This document shows positions 52,013 to 60,267 of a stretch of 64,000 nucleotides of DNA, piece after piece (position 1 is the first letter of the stretch; every line of letters begins with the position of its first letter). The stretch lies in contig NZ_QVNQ01000006.1 of NCBI RefSeq assembly GCF_003432485.1, positions 186,001-250,000 on the forward strand. Reading direction: 5' to 3'. The translations under genes were made by a program, and so were the position numbers. Under the pieces are notes generated by a model. The model was not told where the DNA came from, searched no databases, and saw only the letters and a program-made list of their open reading frames with translations. Origin of the DNA: Actinomadura spongiicola (GTDB lineage: Bacteria > Actinomycetota > Actinomycetes > Streptosporangiales > Streptosporangiaceae).

Positions 52013-53598
52013 CGCGGCGCTCCCCGCCACGTCATGCTCACGAACCGGGGCCGCGGGTCCTCGGGGGTGTTGCGGGCGAGCACGTCACCGATCGTGCGGG
52101 TCTCGGCGATCGTCCGCAGCCCGGTGCGGGTGAAGGTCTCGGCGGTCAGCACCCGGGGGGCCAGCAGCGGGTTCGTGAGCGCCTGCGAGAACGCGTCGAT
52201 AGCGATGATCTTCGTGAGGAGTGGGGGCAGGACGGCGGCGGGCGACGCGGGCTCCTCGGCGAACAGGCCGACGTACAGCTCCAGGTCGTCGACGCTTCGG
52301 TAGCGGTCGGCCAGCGCGTCCTGAACACGCGGGACGCCCGAGACCTGGGAGAAGTCGCGCGCCCGGGGGAACCGGCAGTGGGCGCGGTAGTCGTTGTAGG
52401 ACGCCAGGCCCAGGGCACGGCCGTCGGCGATCGAGGAGAGTTCCACCTCGTGCAGGATCGGGTCGGTATTGAACAGGCCGATGCGTCCGGCGCGCTGCTC
52501 GGAGGCGTCCTCGAACAGCCGACCCAGCCCGGGTTCGGGGAGCAGCGCGGCCCCGAACAGCGTCCGGGCGGTGGGGAGTTCGGTGTCGCCGACGACCAGG
52601 CTGGACGGGATGAGGCTGTGCCAGCGGTAGACGAGGTTGAACTCGACCGACGCCCAGTTCTGGCGGTGCCACGGTGCGCGCGCCAGCATCCGGCCGAGGC
52701 GCGGGTCCAGCAGGAACCGGAAATGGTACGGCGTGATGTGGTTGATGTACTCCTCGACGACCAGCCGGACGACCTCGACGATGACGATGTTGCGGGCGGT
52801 CTGGAAGAGTCGTTCGTCGTCCCAGCCGGGGTTCTCCGCCGCGAGCGTCCGCGCGACCCGGTTGTGCTCCCGCAGGAACAGCACCGTCAGCATCGTGAAG
52901 CCGACCTGGACGTTGCCGCGGTCGCCGCCGGTCGCGAACAGGGTGTCGCGCTGCGCGTCGGTGAGCCGTTCCATCCGGACGGCCGTCAGCGCCGAGAACT
53001 CCGGCTTGACCTTGCCGTTCTCGCAGAGGAAGGGCGGGAACTCGCCGCCGTTGAGGAGCTGGCTCTTGAGCAGGCCGCCCTCATGGGCACGGACGGCGTC
53101 GGTGGCCTCCGCGTTCAGCCCGTACAGCGGGTTGAGGTCGATCTCGTGGTTGGAGGTGCTGCGGCGCGGGTCGCGAGGCTCGCGGGACTCCCCGCGCAGG
53201 AACCCGTCCGTGAACCACTGGGCGAAGTACGCGAACAGGACGGTCGAGCGCGGGCAGGGCGTCATCTCGCCGTCGCGGACGAACAGTTCCGCGGCCCGTC
53301 GCACGGTCGGACGTCCGGTCTCCTGGTCGGCGACGGGCGGCAGGTGGCGGCCGCTGTAGGTGCGGTCGGTCAGCGAGGACCAGGACGTGTACGGCGCCAT
53401 GGTGCTCAGCGGTTCGGGGCGCGGCGGCATCTCCCGGATCGCCTGGTCGATCACGGTGGCGTTGATACGGCGGCGCAGCGCGGTGGACCTCTGGGCGAGC
53501 CGCCACAGCGGACGCCCGCGCGTGAGCGCCAGATATCGGAGCCGGTTGCGGGCGCCGTCGGAGGCGAAGCCGCGGGCGCTCCGGTACGCGTCGCTCAC
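52009..53598 (-). CDS. Cyclooxygenase-like haem peroxidase (fatty-acid dioxygenase type)
   Basis: A 529-residue protein that can be followed along prostaglandin synthase from FAYFAQWFTDGFL through SNHEIDLNPLYG, FLREHNRVA and DERLFQTARNIVIVE to the C-terminal core. The tyrosyl-radical Tyr and proximal haem His are present in EFNLVYRWHSLIP (Tyr 324, His 327). The distal His of COX is Asp 131 here (Gln-Trp-Phe-Thr-Asp). No signal peptide or EGF and membrane-binding modules are present, so it should be cytosolic. It lies two bases after the P450 gene. A polyunsaturated or monounsaturated fatty acid substrate is inferred. Confidence 0.8.
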   Translation of the reverse strand: MSDAYRSARGFASDGARNRLRYLALTRGRPLWRLAQRSTALRRRINATVIDQAIREMPPRPEPLSTMAPYTSWSSLTDRTYSGRHLPPVADQETGRPTVRRAAELFVRDGEMTPCPRSTVLFAYFAQWFTDGFLRGESREPRDPRRSTSNHEIDLNPLYGLNAEATDAVRAHEGGLLKSQLLNGGEFPPFLCENGKVKPEFSALTAVRMERLTDAQRDTLFATGGDRGNVQVGFTMLTVLFLREHNRVARTLAAENPGWDDERLFQTARNIVIVEVVRLVVEEYINHITPYHFRFLLDPRLGRMLARAPWHRQNWASVEFNLVYRWHSLIPSSLVVGDTELPTARTLFGAALLPEPGLGRLFEDASEQRAGRIGLFNTDPILHEVELSSIADGRALGLASYNDYRAHCRFPRARDFSQVSGVPRVQDALADRYRSVDDLELYVGLFAEEPASPAAVLPPLLTKIIAIDAFSQALTNPLLAPRVLTAETFTRTGLRTIAETRTIGDVLARNTPEDPRPRFVSMTWRGAPR

Positions 53599-53600
53599 GG

Positions 53601-54845
53601 TCAGGCCCCCTCGCGTGCCGGTGCGTCGAACCGCAGGACGAAGCCGTCGGGGAAGACGTCCCGGTCGCGGAGCACGTCCCCTTCCGCGCGCAGACCGGGC
53701 CGCAGCATGATCCGGCGGACGGTCTCGGCGATCACGACCCGGCCGGGGTGCACGCCCAGGCAGGCGTGCGGGCCGTGACCGAAGTGCAGCCAGGCCCGCT
53801 CGGATCGATCGGTCCGGAAGGCCGCCGGCTCCTCGACGGCGGCGTCGTCGAACATGGCGGAGGCGACCGCGGCCAGGACCAGGCGTCCGGCCGGGACGGT
53901 CGCCCCGCTGGGCAGCACATGGTCGCGTACGCAGTAGCGGACGATCATCTTCAGGAAGGGGTCGAACCGCAGCGCCTCCCAGACATGGGGGTCGAACCGT
54001 TCGGGGTCACCGGCCGCGGCGGCGGCCTCGGCGTGCAGGTCGGGCCGGCCGAGCAGCAGGGACACCACGTTGGTCATCGACCCGGCGGCGTTCTCCACGA
54101 ACCCGAGCAGCGTCCCGGCGACGTTGACCGCGACGCGCTCGTCGTCGAACCCGAGTTCCGCGGGCAGCCGGGTGCGGACCAGCCGACCGAGCACGTCGGC
54201 GCCGGCGTCGTCTGCCGCCCGGCGCTCGGCGACCAGGCCGCGCAGGTACGCCATCATCTCCGCGCCCGCGGCGACCGACGCGGCCCGCACGCCGGGCTCG
54301 GCGGCGAAGTTGGTGGTCACGTCGGTCATAATCGTGCGCGACCAGCGGGACAGCGTCGGCTCGTCGGGCCCCGGGAAACCGAAGTAGCGGGCGCAGACCC
54401 GCAGCGGGACGGCCCGGAACAGGCCACGGACCGCGTCGATCTCCCCGTCCGCCTCGTCGAGGGCCCGTTCGGCGAGTTCGCCCGCGAGCGCGCGCACGGC
54501 GGGGACGTCCTCGGGCGCGAGCATGACCTGCATCAGACCCTTCTCACGCCAGTTCAACGGGGTTCCGTCGCGGCTCAGCATGTGCGGGGCGCCGAGCGCG
54601 GCCTCCAGCGCCGGCCGGTAGGCGCTGACCGGGAAGGAGGCCGGACGGGACAGCACGTCCAGGACGTCCGCGTGCCGGGTGACCAGGCTGAAGGCCGGGG
54701 AGGCGAGCACGGGCCGGTCGGCGCGCAGCTCGGCGAACAGATCCCGCCATTCGGTCCGTAACCAACCGGCCAGCTTGACCTGCGCGGCGGACGGATCGTC
54801 CCGCACGAGCGCGTCGTAGGTGGCGAGATACCCGTCAGTTCGCAT
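53601..54845 (-). CDS. Cytochrome P450
   Basis: A 414-residue P450. The haem loop is FGHGPHACLG (Cys about 362) and the ExxR helix is EALRFDP. In the I-helix the usual AGxxT is GFVENAAGSMTNV, without the acid-alcohol pair in its normal place. This is seen in P450s that rearrange peroxides rather than activate oxygen. It opens an operon with the COX-like enzyme, so a hydroperoxide substrate from that enzyme is plausible. No ferredoxin or reductase gene is nearby, which fits a redox-partner-independent reaction. ATG 54845 is chosen over upstream frames. Confidence 0.85.
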   Translation of the reverse strand: MRTDGYLATYDALVRDDPSAAQVKLAGWLRTEWRDLFAELRADRPVLASPAFSLVTRHADVLDVLSRPASFPVSAYRPALEAALGAPHMLSRDGTPLNWREKGLMQVMLAPEDVPAVRALAGELAERALDEADGEIDAVRGLFRAVPLRVCARYFGFPGPDEPTLSRWSRTIMTDVTTNFAAEPGVRAASVAAGAEMMAYLRGLVAERRAADDAGADVLGRLVRTRLPAELGFDDERVAVNVAGTLLGFVENAAGSMTNVVSLLLGRPDLHAEAAAAAGDPERFDPHVWEALRFDPFLKMIVRYCVRDHVLPSGATVPAGRLVLAAVASAMFDDAAVEEPAAFRTDRSERAWLHFGHGPHACLGVHPGRVVIAETVRRIMLRPGLRAEGDVLRDRDVFPDGFVLRFDAPAREGA

Positions 54846-54878
54846 GGCCTCAACTCCGCACTTCGTAGCCGCCGGGAT

Positions 54879-54900
54879 CCAGAGAGTAGCCAGAGAGTAG
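54879..54900. repeat. Two perfect tandem 11-bp repeats upstream of the P450 operon
   Basis: CCAGAGAGTAG occurs twice without a gap. On the P450 strand this reads CTACTCTCTGG twice, starting 34 bp before the ATG. An 11-bp period is the hallmark of SARP operators. Confidence 0.5.
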
Positions 54901-54967
54901 GGAGTCCGGAGCCCGGACGCCAAGACTTCGGAAACGTGGAGTAGCTAAATCGATTCAAAGGGTGACT

Positions 54968-54988
54968 GTTGCCTATCTGTCAGGCAAC
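54968..54988. promoter_or_regulatory. 7-bp inverted repeat in the P450/desaturase spacer
   Basis: GTTGCCT and AGGCAAC are separated by seven bases, 53 bp before the desaturase start. It resembles a TetR-type operator in size and symmetry. No TetR gene is in the window. Confidence 0.45.
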
Positions 54989-55041
54989 TGCCGCCCGCTT
55001 CACCTCCGCAGTTCAATGAGGGCCGACCTTCGGGAGGAACG

Positions 55042-56019
55042 ATGGAGGACCGGGCGCTGGGGGAGACGGTCGAGGTCTCCAGGTCCCGCAGGCACGCCTA
55101 CCTGATCGTTCTGGTCGTGCTGCCGCCCGTCGTCCTGCTCGCGGCGGTGGCGGTCGTCTGGGGTCGCGCGGTCGGGCCGCTGGACGTCCTGCTCGCGCTG
55201 GTCATGTACGCCGTCAACATCTTCGGCATCAGCGTCGGCTACCACCGGCTGCTGACGCACCGCTCCTTCCGGTGCCCCCGCCCGGTCCGGGTGACGTTCG
55301 CGCTGGCGGGCGCGCTGGCCCTCCAGGGGCCGCCCACGTTGTGGGCCGCCGAGCACCGCAGGCACCACAAGTACTCCGACCAGCCGGGCGATCCGCACTC
55401 ACCCTGGGCCTACGGCGACTCCGGCTTCGCCCTGGTACGCGGCCTGCTGCACGCCCAGGTCGGCTGGTTCTACAGCGCCCGCCGGCGGTCCAACCGCGCG
55501 CACTGGGTGCCCGATCTGATCGCCGACCCCGACATCCGCCGCGTGGACGCGGCCTATCCGGCGATCGTGGCCGCGTCCTTCCTGGTTCCGGCCGCCGCCG
55601 GGGGCCTGCTCTCCTGGTCGTGGGCGGGTTTCTGGACGGCGCTCTTCTGGGCGGGCCTGGTCCGTTACGCGGTCGTCCACCACATCACCTGGTCGGTGAA
55701 CTCGGTCGCGCACTGCTTCGGTGACCGGGCCTTCGCCACCCGTGACCGCTCGTCGAACGTCCGCTGGGTGGCGCTGTTGACCTTCGGGGAGGGCTGGCAC
55801 AACTGGCACCACATCGAACCGACCAGCGCCCGCCACGGCGTCCTGAAGGGGCAGGTCGACCCCAGTGCCGGCCTGATCCGCCTGCTCGAAAGGCTCGGCT
55901 GCGCCCACGACGTGCACTGGCCGTCCCCTGCCCGGATCGAGACGCAGGCGAGCCGTCACCGCGAGGAGAGCCGACGCGCCGCCCCGGTGACCCGAGGGGG
56001 CCATGTGGACGCGGGTTAG
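55042..56019 (+). CDS. Acyl-CoA desaturase (membrane fatty-acid desaturase)
   Basis: A 325-residue membrane desaturase of the stearoyl-CoA delta-9 type. The three histidine boxes HRLLTH, EHRRHHKYSD and EGWHNWHH bind the di-iron centre, and about four helices surround them. It introduces a double bond into an acyl chain. It is divergent from the P450/COX-like operon and may supply its unsaturated substrate. The ATG at 55042 has GGGAGG upstream. The C-terminal 30 residues are poorly conserved in character. Confidence 0.92.
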   Translation: MEDRALGETVEVSRSRRHAYLIVLVVLPPVVLLAAVAVVWGRAVGPLDVLLALVMYAVNIFGISVGYHRLLTHRSFRCPRPVRVTFALAGALALQGPPTLWAAEHRRHHKYSDQPGDPHSPWAYGDSGFALVRGLLHAQVGWFYSARRRSNRAHWVPDLIADPDIRRVDAAYPAIVAASFLVPAAAGGLLSWSWAGFWTALFWAGLVRYAVVHHITWSVNSVAHCFGDRAFATRDRSSNVRWVALLTFGEGWHNWHHIEPTSARHGVLKGQVDPSAGLIRLLERLGCAHDVHWPSPARIETQASRHREESRRAAPVTRGGHVDAG

Positions 56020-56102
56020 CGTCGCCCGTCTCCGGCACCCGATCACCCGAAAGCGACCGGCCGGACGATCGATCCTCCGCTCAGCGGGTACCAGGGGACG
56101 TT

Positions 56103-56585
56103 GTGCAGACCTTTCTTCCGCACGCGGACTTCGCCGCCACCGCCGGGGTCCTCGACCAGCGCAGGCTCGGAAAGCAGCGCGTCGAGGCGATCCAGGTCCT
56201 GCGCGGGCTGACGGTCCCGGGCTACGGCTGGCGCAACCACCCGGCCGTGCGGATGTGGACCGGGTACGAGGAGGCGCTGGTCCGCTACGGGCTGGAGATC
56301 TGCCGCTCGTGGTGCGCGCTCGGGCATCGCGACACCTGCGCCGCCACGCTGACGGCCGCGCTGGCGGAGACCTCGGGCATCGAACCGCCCCGGGACCAGG
56401 AGCGGCTGGCCGCCGCCGGTGAGCTGCCGCCATGGCTCGGCGACCCGGCGCTGCACCTCAGCCACCGCTCCGCGCTGGTCCGCAAGGATCCCGGGTTCTA
56501 CGGGCCGATCTTCCCGGGCGTGCCCGCCGACCTGCCCTACGTCTGGCCCCGCTCGGACCGCGAACCCGCCGCCCGCCCGTCCTGA
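56103..56585 (+). CDS. MSMEG_6728 family protein
   Basis: A 160-residue protein. QTFLPHADFAATAGVLDQRR, then LGKQRVEAIQVLRGL, GYGWRNHPAVRMW and HLSHRSALVRKDP match the MSMEG_6728 family, which is related to pyrimidine-dimer DNA glycosylases. Activity has not been shown as far as I know. GTG 56103 follows AGGGGA. It is not obviously part of the neighbouring clusters. Confidence 0.8.
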   Translation: MQTFLPHADFAATAGVLDQRRLGKQRVEAIQVLRGLTVPGYGWRNHPAVRMWTGYEEALVRYGLEICRSWCALGHRDTCAATLTAALAETSGIEPPRDQERLAAAGELPPWLGDPALHLSHRSALVRKDPGFYGPIFPGVPADLPYVWPRSDREPAARPS

Positions 56586-56706
56586 CCGCCATGGAACCGT
56601 TGACCGTCGGACGCGGCGGCAACGGATCGACACCGGATCGGCCTCGCTCGACGAGCAACCGGACGCGGAGGTTAGCCACCCGTAAGGGTAGGTGATCTAA
56701 CGTTCA

Positions 56707-57279
56707 ATGATCATGGACTCGCAGACTCTGGATCTGGACGACTACCAACGCATATTCCGTGTTCTTGAGACGTCCGCGGACGCGGTGGGGCAGGACCGCT
56801 TCTTCGAACGTCTGGGAGACGCGCTGGCGCGGCATCTCGACTGGACCGGCGCCCGGGTGACCATCGGCACCCCGACCACGGGGCGAAGACCCGGCCCGGA
56901 GAACTTCGCCAGGACCCTCTGCGGCACGATCGAGGCGACCCCGGGCACCAGGGTGCTGATCAGCGTGTGCTTTCCGGACGGGCCGGGGCCGGGGGCGCGC
57001 GAGCGCGCCATCCTGCGCCGGCTCCAGTCCCATCTGGCGCCGTGGATGTCGGAGCATCTGTCCGGCGTGCGGCGGAACACGGCTTTGATATCGCTGACCA
57101 GGCGGGAGGAGGCCGTGGTGCGCCTGGTCGCGCAGGGCATGTCGAACCGCCGGATCGCCGACCGGCTCGGCGTCACCACCGACACCGTGAAGAAGCATCT
57201 GACGCGCGCCATGGCCAAGGCCGGCTGCCGGGGGCGCGCGCAGCTCGCGCTGTGGTGGCATGACCATGAGCCCGCTTGA
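56707..57279 (+). CDS. LuxR-type regulator 1 (tandem pair)
   Basis: A 190-residue protein. An N-terminal 120-residue domain of unknown ligand (DDYQRIFRVLETSADAVGQD) precedes a LuxR/GerE HTH (LTRREEAVVRLVAQGMSNRR, then TDTVKKHLTRAMAKAG). There is no receiver domain. It overlaps the next, homologous regulator by 20 bases and lies upstream of the SARP gene, so it is probably part of the RiPP regulatory block. Confidence 0.8.
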   Translation: MIMDSQTLDLDDYQRIFRVLETSADAVGQDRFFERLGDALARHLDWTGARVTIGTPTTGRRPGPENFARTLCGTIEATPGTRVLISVCFPDGPGPGARERAILRRLQSHLAPWMSEHLSGVRRNTALISLTRREEAVVRLVAQGMSNRRIADRLGVTTDTVKKHLTRAMAKAGCRGRAQLALWWHDHEPA

Positions 57280-57808
57280 TCCCGCCGACTACAAACGGAT
57301 GCTGCTCGTCCTGGACGATGTGCGCGGAGCGGCCGACATGGCGCGCTTCGGCGACCGGTTGCGGACCGCGCTCGCCGAGCATTTCGGTTGGACGGACGCG
57401 ACCGTGCGGCTCCAAGAGGTCACCGGCGCGACGGACTCGCGGGAGGACGGCCGGTTACGGTCGGTCGTGCCATTGGCGGACGGGAGCGGCGACCGGCTTC
57501 TCATCATCGTGCCGAGGCCCGGCACGCCCCGGCGACGGACCGTCCTGGAGTTGCTCGGGCGGCAGCTCGCGCCGCTCGCGCGGGACGTCGCGCGGATGCC
57601 CGCGCGCCCGCTCCTGACGCCGCGGGAGACCCAGGTCGCGGAGTTGGTCGCGGAGGGTTTGGGCAACCAGCAGATCGCGGTACGGCTGGGCATCACGGTG
57701 AGCACGGTGAAGAAGCACGTGTCCCGCGTGCTGGCCAAGAGCGACTGCGATTCCCGGGTGCGGTTTGTTGTGTTGTGGCGGAGATTGACCGATTTTTCGG
57801 GTGATTAG
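57260..57808 (+). CDS. LuxR-type regulator 2 (tandem pair)
   Basis: A 182-residue paralogue of the preceding gene. It has the same N-terminal layout (DPADYKRMLLVLDDVRGAAD) and LuxR HTH (LTPRETQVAELVAEGLGNQQ, then STVKKHVSRVLAKSDC). It starts inside the previous gene, and ATG 57266 is an alternative. The two may form a heterodimer. Confidence 0.8.
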   Translation: MTMSPLDPADYKRMLLVLDDVRGAADMARFGDRLRTALAEHFGWTDATVRLQEVTGATDSREDGRLRSVVPLADGSGDRLLIIVPRPGTPRRRTVLELLGRQLAPLARDVARMPARPLLTPRETQVAELVAEGLGNQQIAVRLGITVSTVKKHVSRVLAKSDCDSRVRFVVLWRRLTDFSGD

Positions 57809-57948
57809 TCTACGTTCCCACGCAGATGTTCCACCTTTGGACAGTACCGATTCCGGTTCTGATCGGAGAGACTCGGCCGCATACGGGGATACGGGGACGT
57901 CCAGCGGCACGCGCCGCCGCTGGACGAACGACTGCTGTGGAGGACACG

Positions 57949-59823
57949 GTGGTTGCACAGTTCAGGTTGCTGGGATCGGTGGAGATCGCGAACGGACGGC
58001 ACGCGTTTCCGCTCCCGGCCACGAAACCGAGCGTCGTCCTGGCGGCGCTGCTCCTGCACGCCAACGAGTTCCTGGGCAACGACCGGCTGACCGAGATCGT
58101 GTGGGGGGACGCCAACCCGCGCAATCCGCGGTCCAGCCTCCAGACGTACGTGATGCGCCTGCGCCAGACCCTCGCGGCGAACGGGACGCCGGGGAGCTCC
58201 ATACTCACGCTGCCCGGGGGCTACAGCTTGGAGGCGACTCCGGAGACGCTCGACCTGCTGCGCTTCCGGCAGCTCGTGGAACGGGCCAGGCGCGGCGGCG
58301 ACCCCAGGGAGGAGTCGCGCCGCCTCAACGAGGCGCTCGCGCTGCGGCGCGGGCCCATGCTCGCCAACATCCCGTCCGACGTGCTCCTTCGCGAGGAGGT
58401 GCCGAAGCTGGAGGAGGAGTGGCTGGCCGCCCGCGAGCGGCGGATCGACATCGACCTGGCGCTCGGCCGCCACCGCGATCTCGTGGCGGAGCTGCGCGGA
58501 CTGACCGCGACCTACCCGCAGCGGGAGCGGTTCTGGGAGCAGTTGATGGAGGCGCTGTACCGCTCGGGACGGCAGTCCGAGGCGCTGGCGGCCTACCACG
58601 AGATCAAGAGCATCCTGCTGGAACAGCTCGGCGTCGACCCGGGGTCCGGCCTGCAACGGATGGAACTGGCCATCCTCAAGGGCGAGATCCAGGTGACCGA
58701 GTTCGCCGACGACCCGCCGGGGCGTCCGGCTCCGCACATCCTGGGCCCGCACACCGCGGGCCCGTCCGCTCTCGGCCCGCTCGGTCCCGGCCCGCAGGCC
58801 CTGGGGCCGCACTGCCGGCTCCCGCCGCAGCCGCCCGGATTCGTCGGGCGCGGCAAGATCGCCGGACGGATCGCCGACGAACTGGCCAAGGGCGCCGGGG
58901 ACGGAACGGCCGTGGTCACCGCGATCCGCGGCGAGCCGGGGGCGGGCAAGTCGGCCCTGGCGCTGTCGGTGGCGTACGACGTCGCCGGGCTCTTCCCGGA
59001 CGGGCAGTGGTACCTGCGGCTCAGCACCGAGGCCGGGCGGCCACGCCCGCCGGTGGAACTGCTGGGCGAGCTGCTGGGCATCGCCGGACTGCGGCCGACC
59101 GACCTCGGCGAGGACCAGGCCGAACGGGAGGCTGCCTACCGCGCCATGGTCCGGGACCGCCGGGTGCTGCTCCTGCTCGACGACGCCCAGGACGCCCGGC
59201 AGGTCGAGCCGCTGCTGCCGGGCAGCCCCGGCAGCGCGGTCCTGGTGACCAGCCGGACCAGCCTGGGCGAACTCACCGCGCGGTGGCGGGTGCGCTCGTA
59301 CGAGATCGGGCCGCTGCCCACGGAGAGTTCGCTGGAGTTACTGGCGGGCATGCTGGGACGCGAGCGGGTGGAGCGGGAACGCGCGGCGGCGGTCGCGCTC
59401 ACCGAGATCTGCGACGGGCTGCCGCTGGCGCTGCGGATCGCGGCGGCGCGGTTCGCGGGCCGTCCGGGACAGGACCTCGGCGACTTCGTCGCCTGGCTGG
59501 CCGCCGACCCGCTCGCCCGGCTGGCGGTCGGGAGGCGGCCGCGGATCTCCGTGCGCCGCGCCTTCGAGGTGTCGTGCGAACGGCTCGGTCCCGACGCGCG
59601 GCGGCTGCTGTCCGCCCTCGCCGAGACCCGGGCCCGGTCGGTGTTCGGCGCGGACGACATCGCGGACCGTACGGGCACGTCGCTGCCCGACACCGAAGAG
59701 GCACTGGAGGAGCTGTTCGACGCCGGGCTGCTGCGCGGCCACGGCCTCGACCGGTTCGCCATGCCGACGCTGCTGCACACCTACACCCGTCTATTGCAGG
59801 ACCGGCCCACTCCGCTCGCCTAG
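57949..59823 (+). CDS. SARP-family regulator (wHTH-BTAD-NB-ARC)
   Basis: A 624-residue protein. A winged-helix DNA-binding domain (AQFRLLGSVEIANGRHAFPL) and BTAD (to about 250) are followed by an NB-ARC ATPase with P-loop GEPGAGKSAL near 328, Walker B VLLLLDDAQD and a terminal winged helix. It lacks the TPR part of AfsR. The GTG at 57949 has GGAGG five bases upstream, and a longer frame to 57826 is unlikely. The last nine or so codons lie inside the first copy of a 150-bp repeat. It is the likely activator of the RiPP operon, whose promoter has 11-bp direct repeats. Confidence 0.88.
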   Translation: MVAQFRLLGSVEIANGRHAFPLPATKPSVVLAALLLHANEFLGNDRLTEIVWGDANPRNPRSSLQTYVMRLRQTLAANGTPGSSILTLPGGYSLEATPETLDLLRFRQLVERARRGGDPREESRRLNEALALRRGPMLANIPSDVLLREEVPKLEEEWLAARERRIDIDLALGRHRDLVAELRGLTATYPQRERFWEQLMEALYRSGRQSEALAAYHEIKSILLEQLGVDPGSGLQRMELAILKGEIQVTEFADDPPGRPAPHILGPHTAGPSALGPLGPGPQALGPHCRLPPQPPGFVGRGKIAGRIADELAKGAGDGTAVVTAIRGEPGAGKSALALSVAYDVAGLFPDGQWYLRLSTEAGRPRPPVELLGELLGIAGLRPTDLGEDQAEREAAYRAMVRDRRVLLLLDDAQDARQVEPLLPGSPGSAVLVTSRTSLGELTARWRVRSYEIGPLPTESSLELLAGMLGRERVERERAAAVALTEICDGLPLALRIAAARFAGRPGQDLGDFVAWLAADPLARLAVGRRPRISVRRAFEVSCERLGPDARRLLSALAETRARSVFGADDIADRTGTSLPDTEEALEELFDAGLLRGHGLDRFAMPTLLHTYTRLLQDRPTPLA

Positions 59824-60235
59824 CGGCTCGCTGCGTGACCGTTCCTGGTGCGAACGCGCATCGCTTCGCGATCCGCCCGGTTGCGCTCGCCTTCGGCGTC
59901 GCTGCACCGGGCGGGTCACGCGTTCGCGTGCGGGCTGTGTTTATTGCAGGACCGGCCCACTTCGCTCGCCTGGCGGCTCGCTGCGTGACCGTTCCTGGTG
60001 CGAACGCGCATCGCTTCGCGATCCGCCCGGTTGCGCTCGCCTTCGGCGTCGCTGCACCGGGCGGGTCACGCGTTCGCGTGCGGGCTGTGTTTATTGCAGG
60101 ACCGGCCCACTTCGCTCGCCTGGCGGCTCGCTGCGTGACCGTTCCTGGTGCGAACGCGCATCGCTTCGCGATCCGCCCGGTTGCGCTCGCCTTCGGCGTC
60201 GCTGCACCGGGCGGGTCACGCGTTCGCGTGCGGGT
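59792..60235. repeat. Three tandem 150-bp repeats with hairpins
   Basis: Copies start at about 59792, 59942 and 60092, and the third stops near 60235. They are almost identical. The first includes the SARP stop (TAG), which is TGG in the others. Each unit can fold: CCGCCCGGT/ACCGGGCGG (59873-59881, 59906-59914 in copy 1) inside CGAACGCG/CGCGTTCG (59851-59858, 59919-59926), with a CGCC-TTC-GGCG tip. They may end SARP transcription and the convergent YcaO transcript. Open frames through them are repeat artefacts. Confidence 0.85.
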
Positions 60236-60267
60236 TGGGGCCACTTCGAATACGCCATAGGTCCCTG

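Noticed and set aside
59792..60235. CRISPR array
   Set aside because: The units are 150-bp contiguous copies without variable spacers.
59399..60244. A 281-codon minus-strand frame with 50-residue repeats
   Set aside because: The repeats are the 150-bp DNA units read in a frame that stays open because 150 is divisible by three. No start signal or domain supports a protein.
57801..60260. An 819-codon frame over the second SARP gene
   Set aside because: Arg/Pro/Gly-rich shadow in another frame. The real gene has wHTH, BTAD and NB-ARC motifs in the frame starting at 57949.
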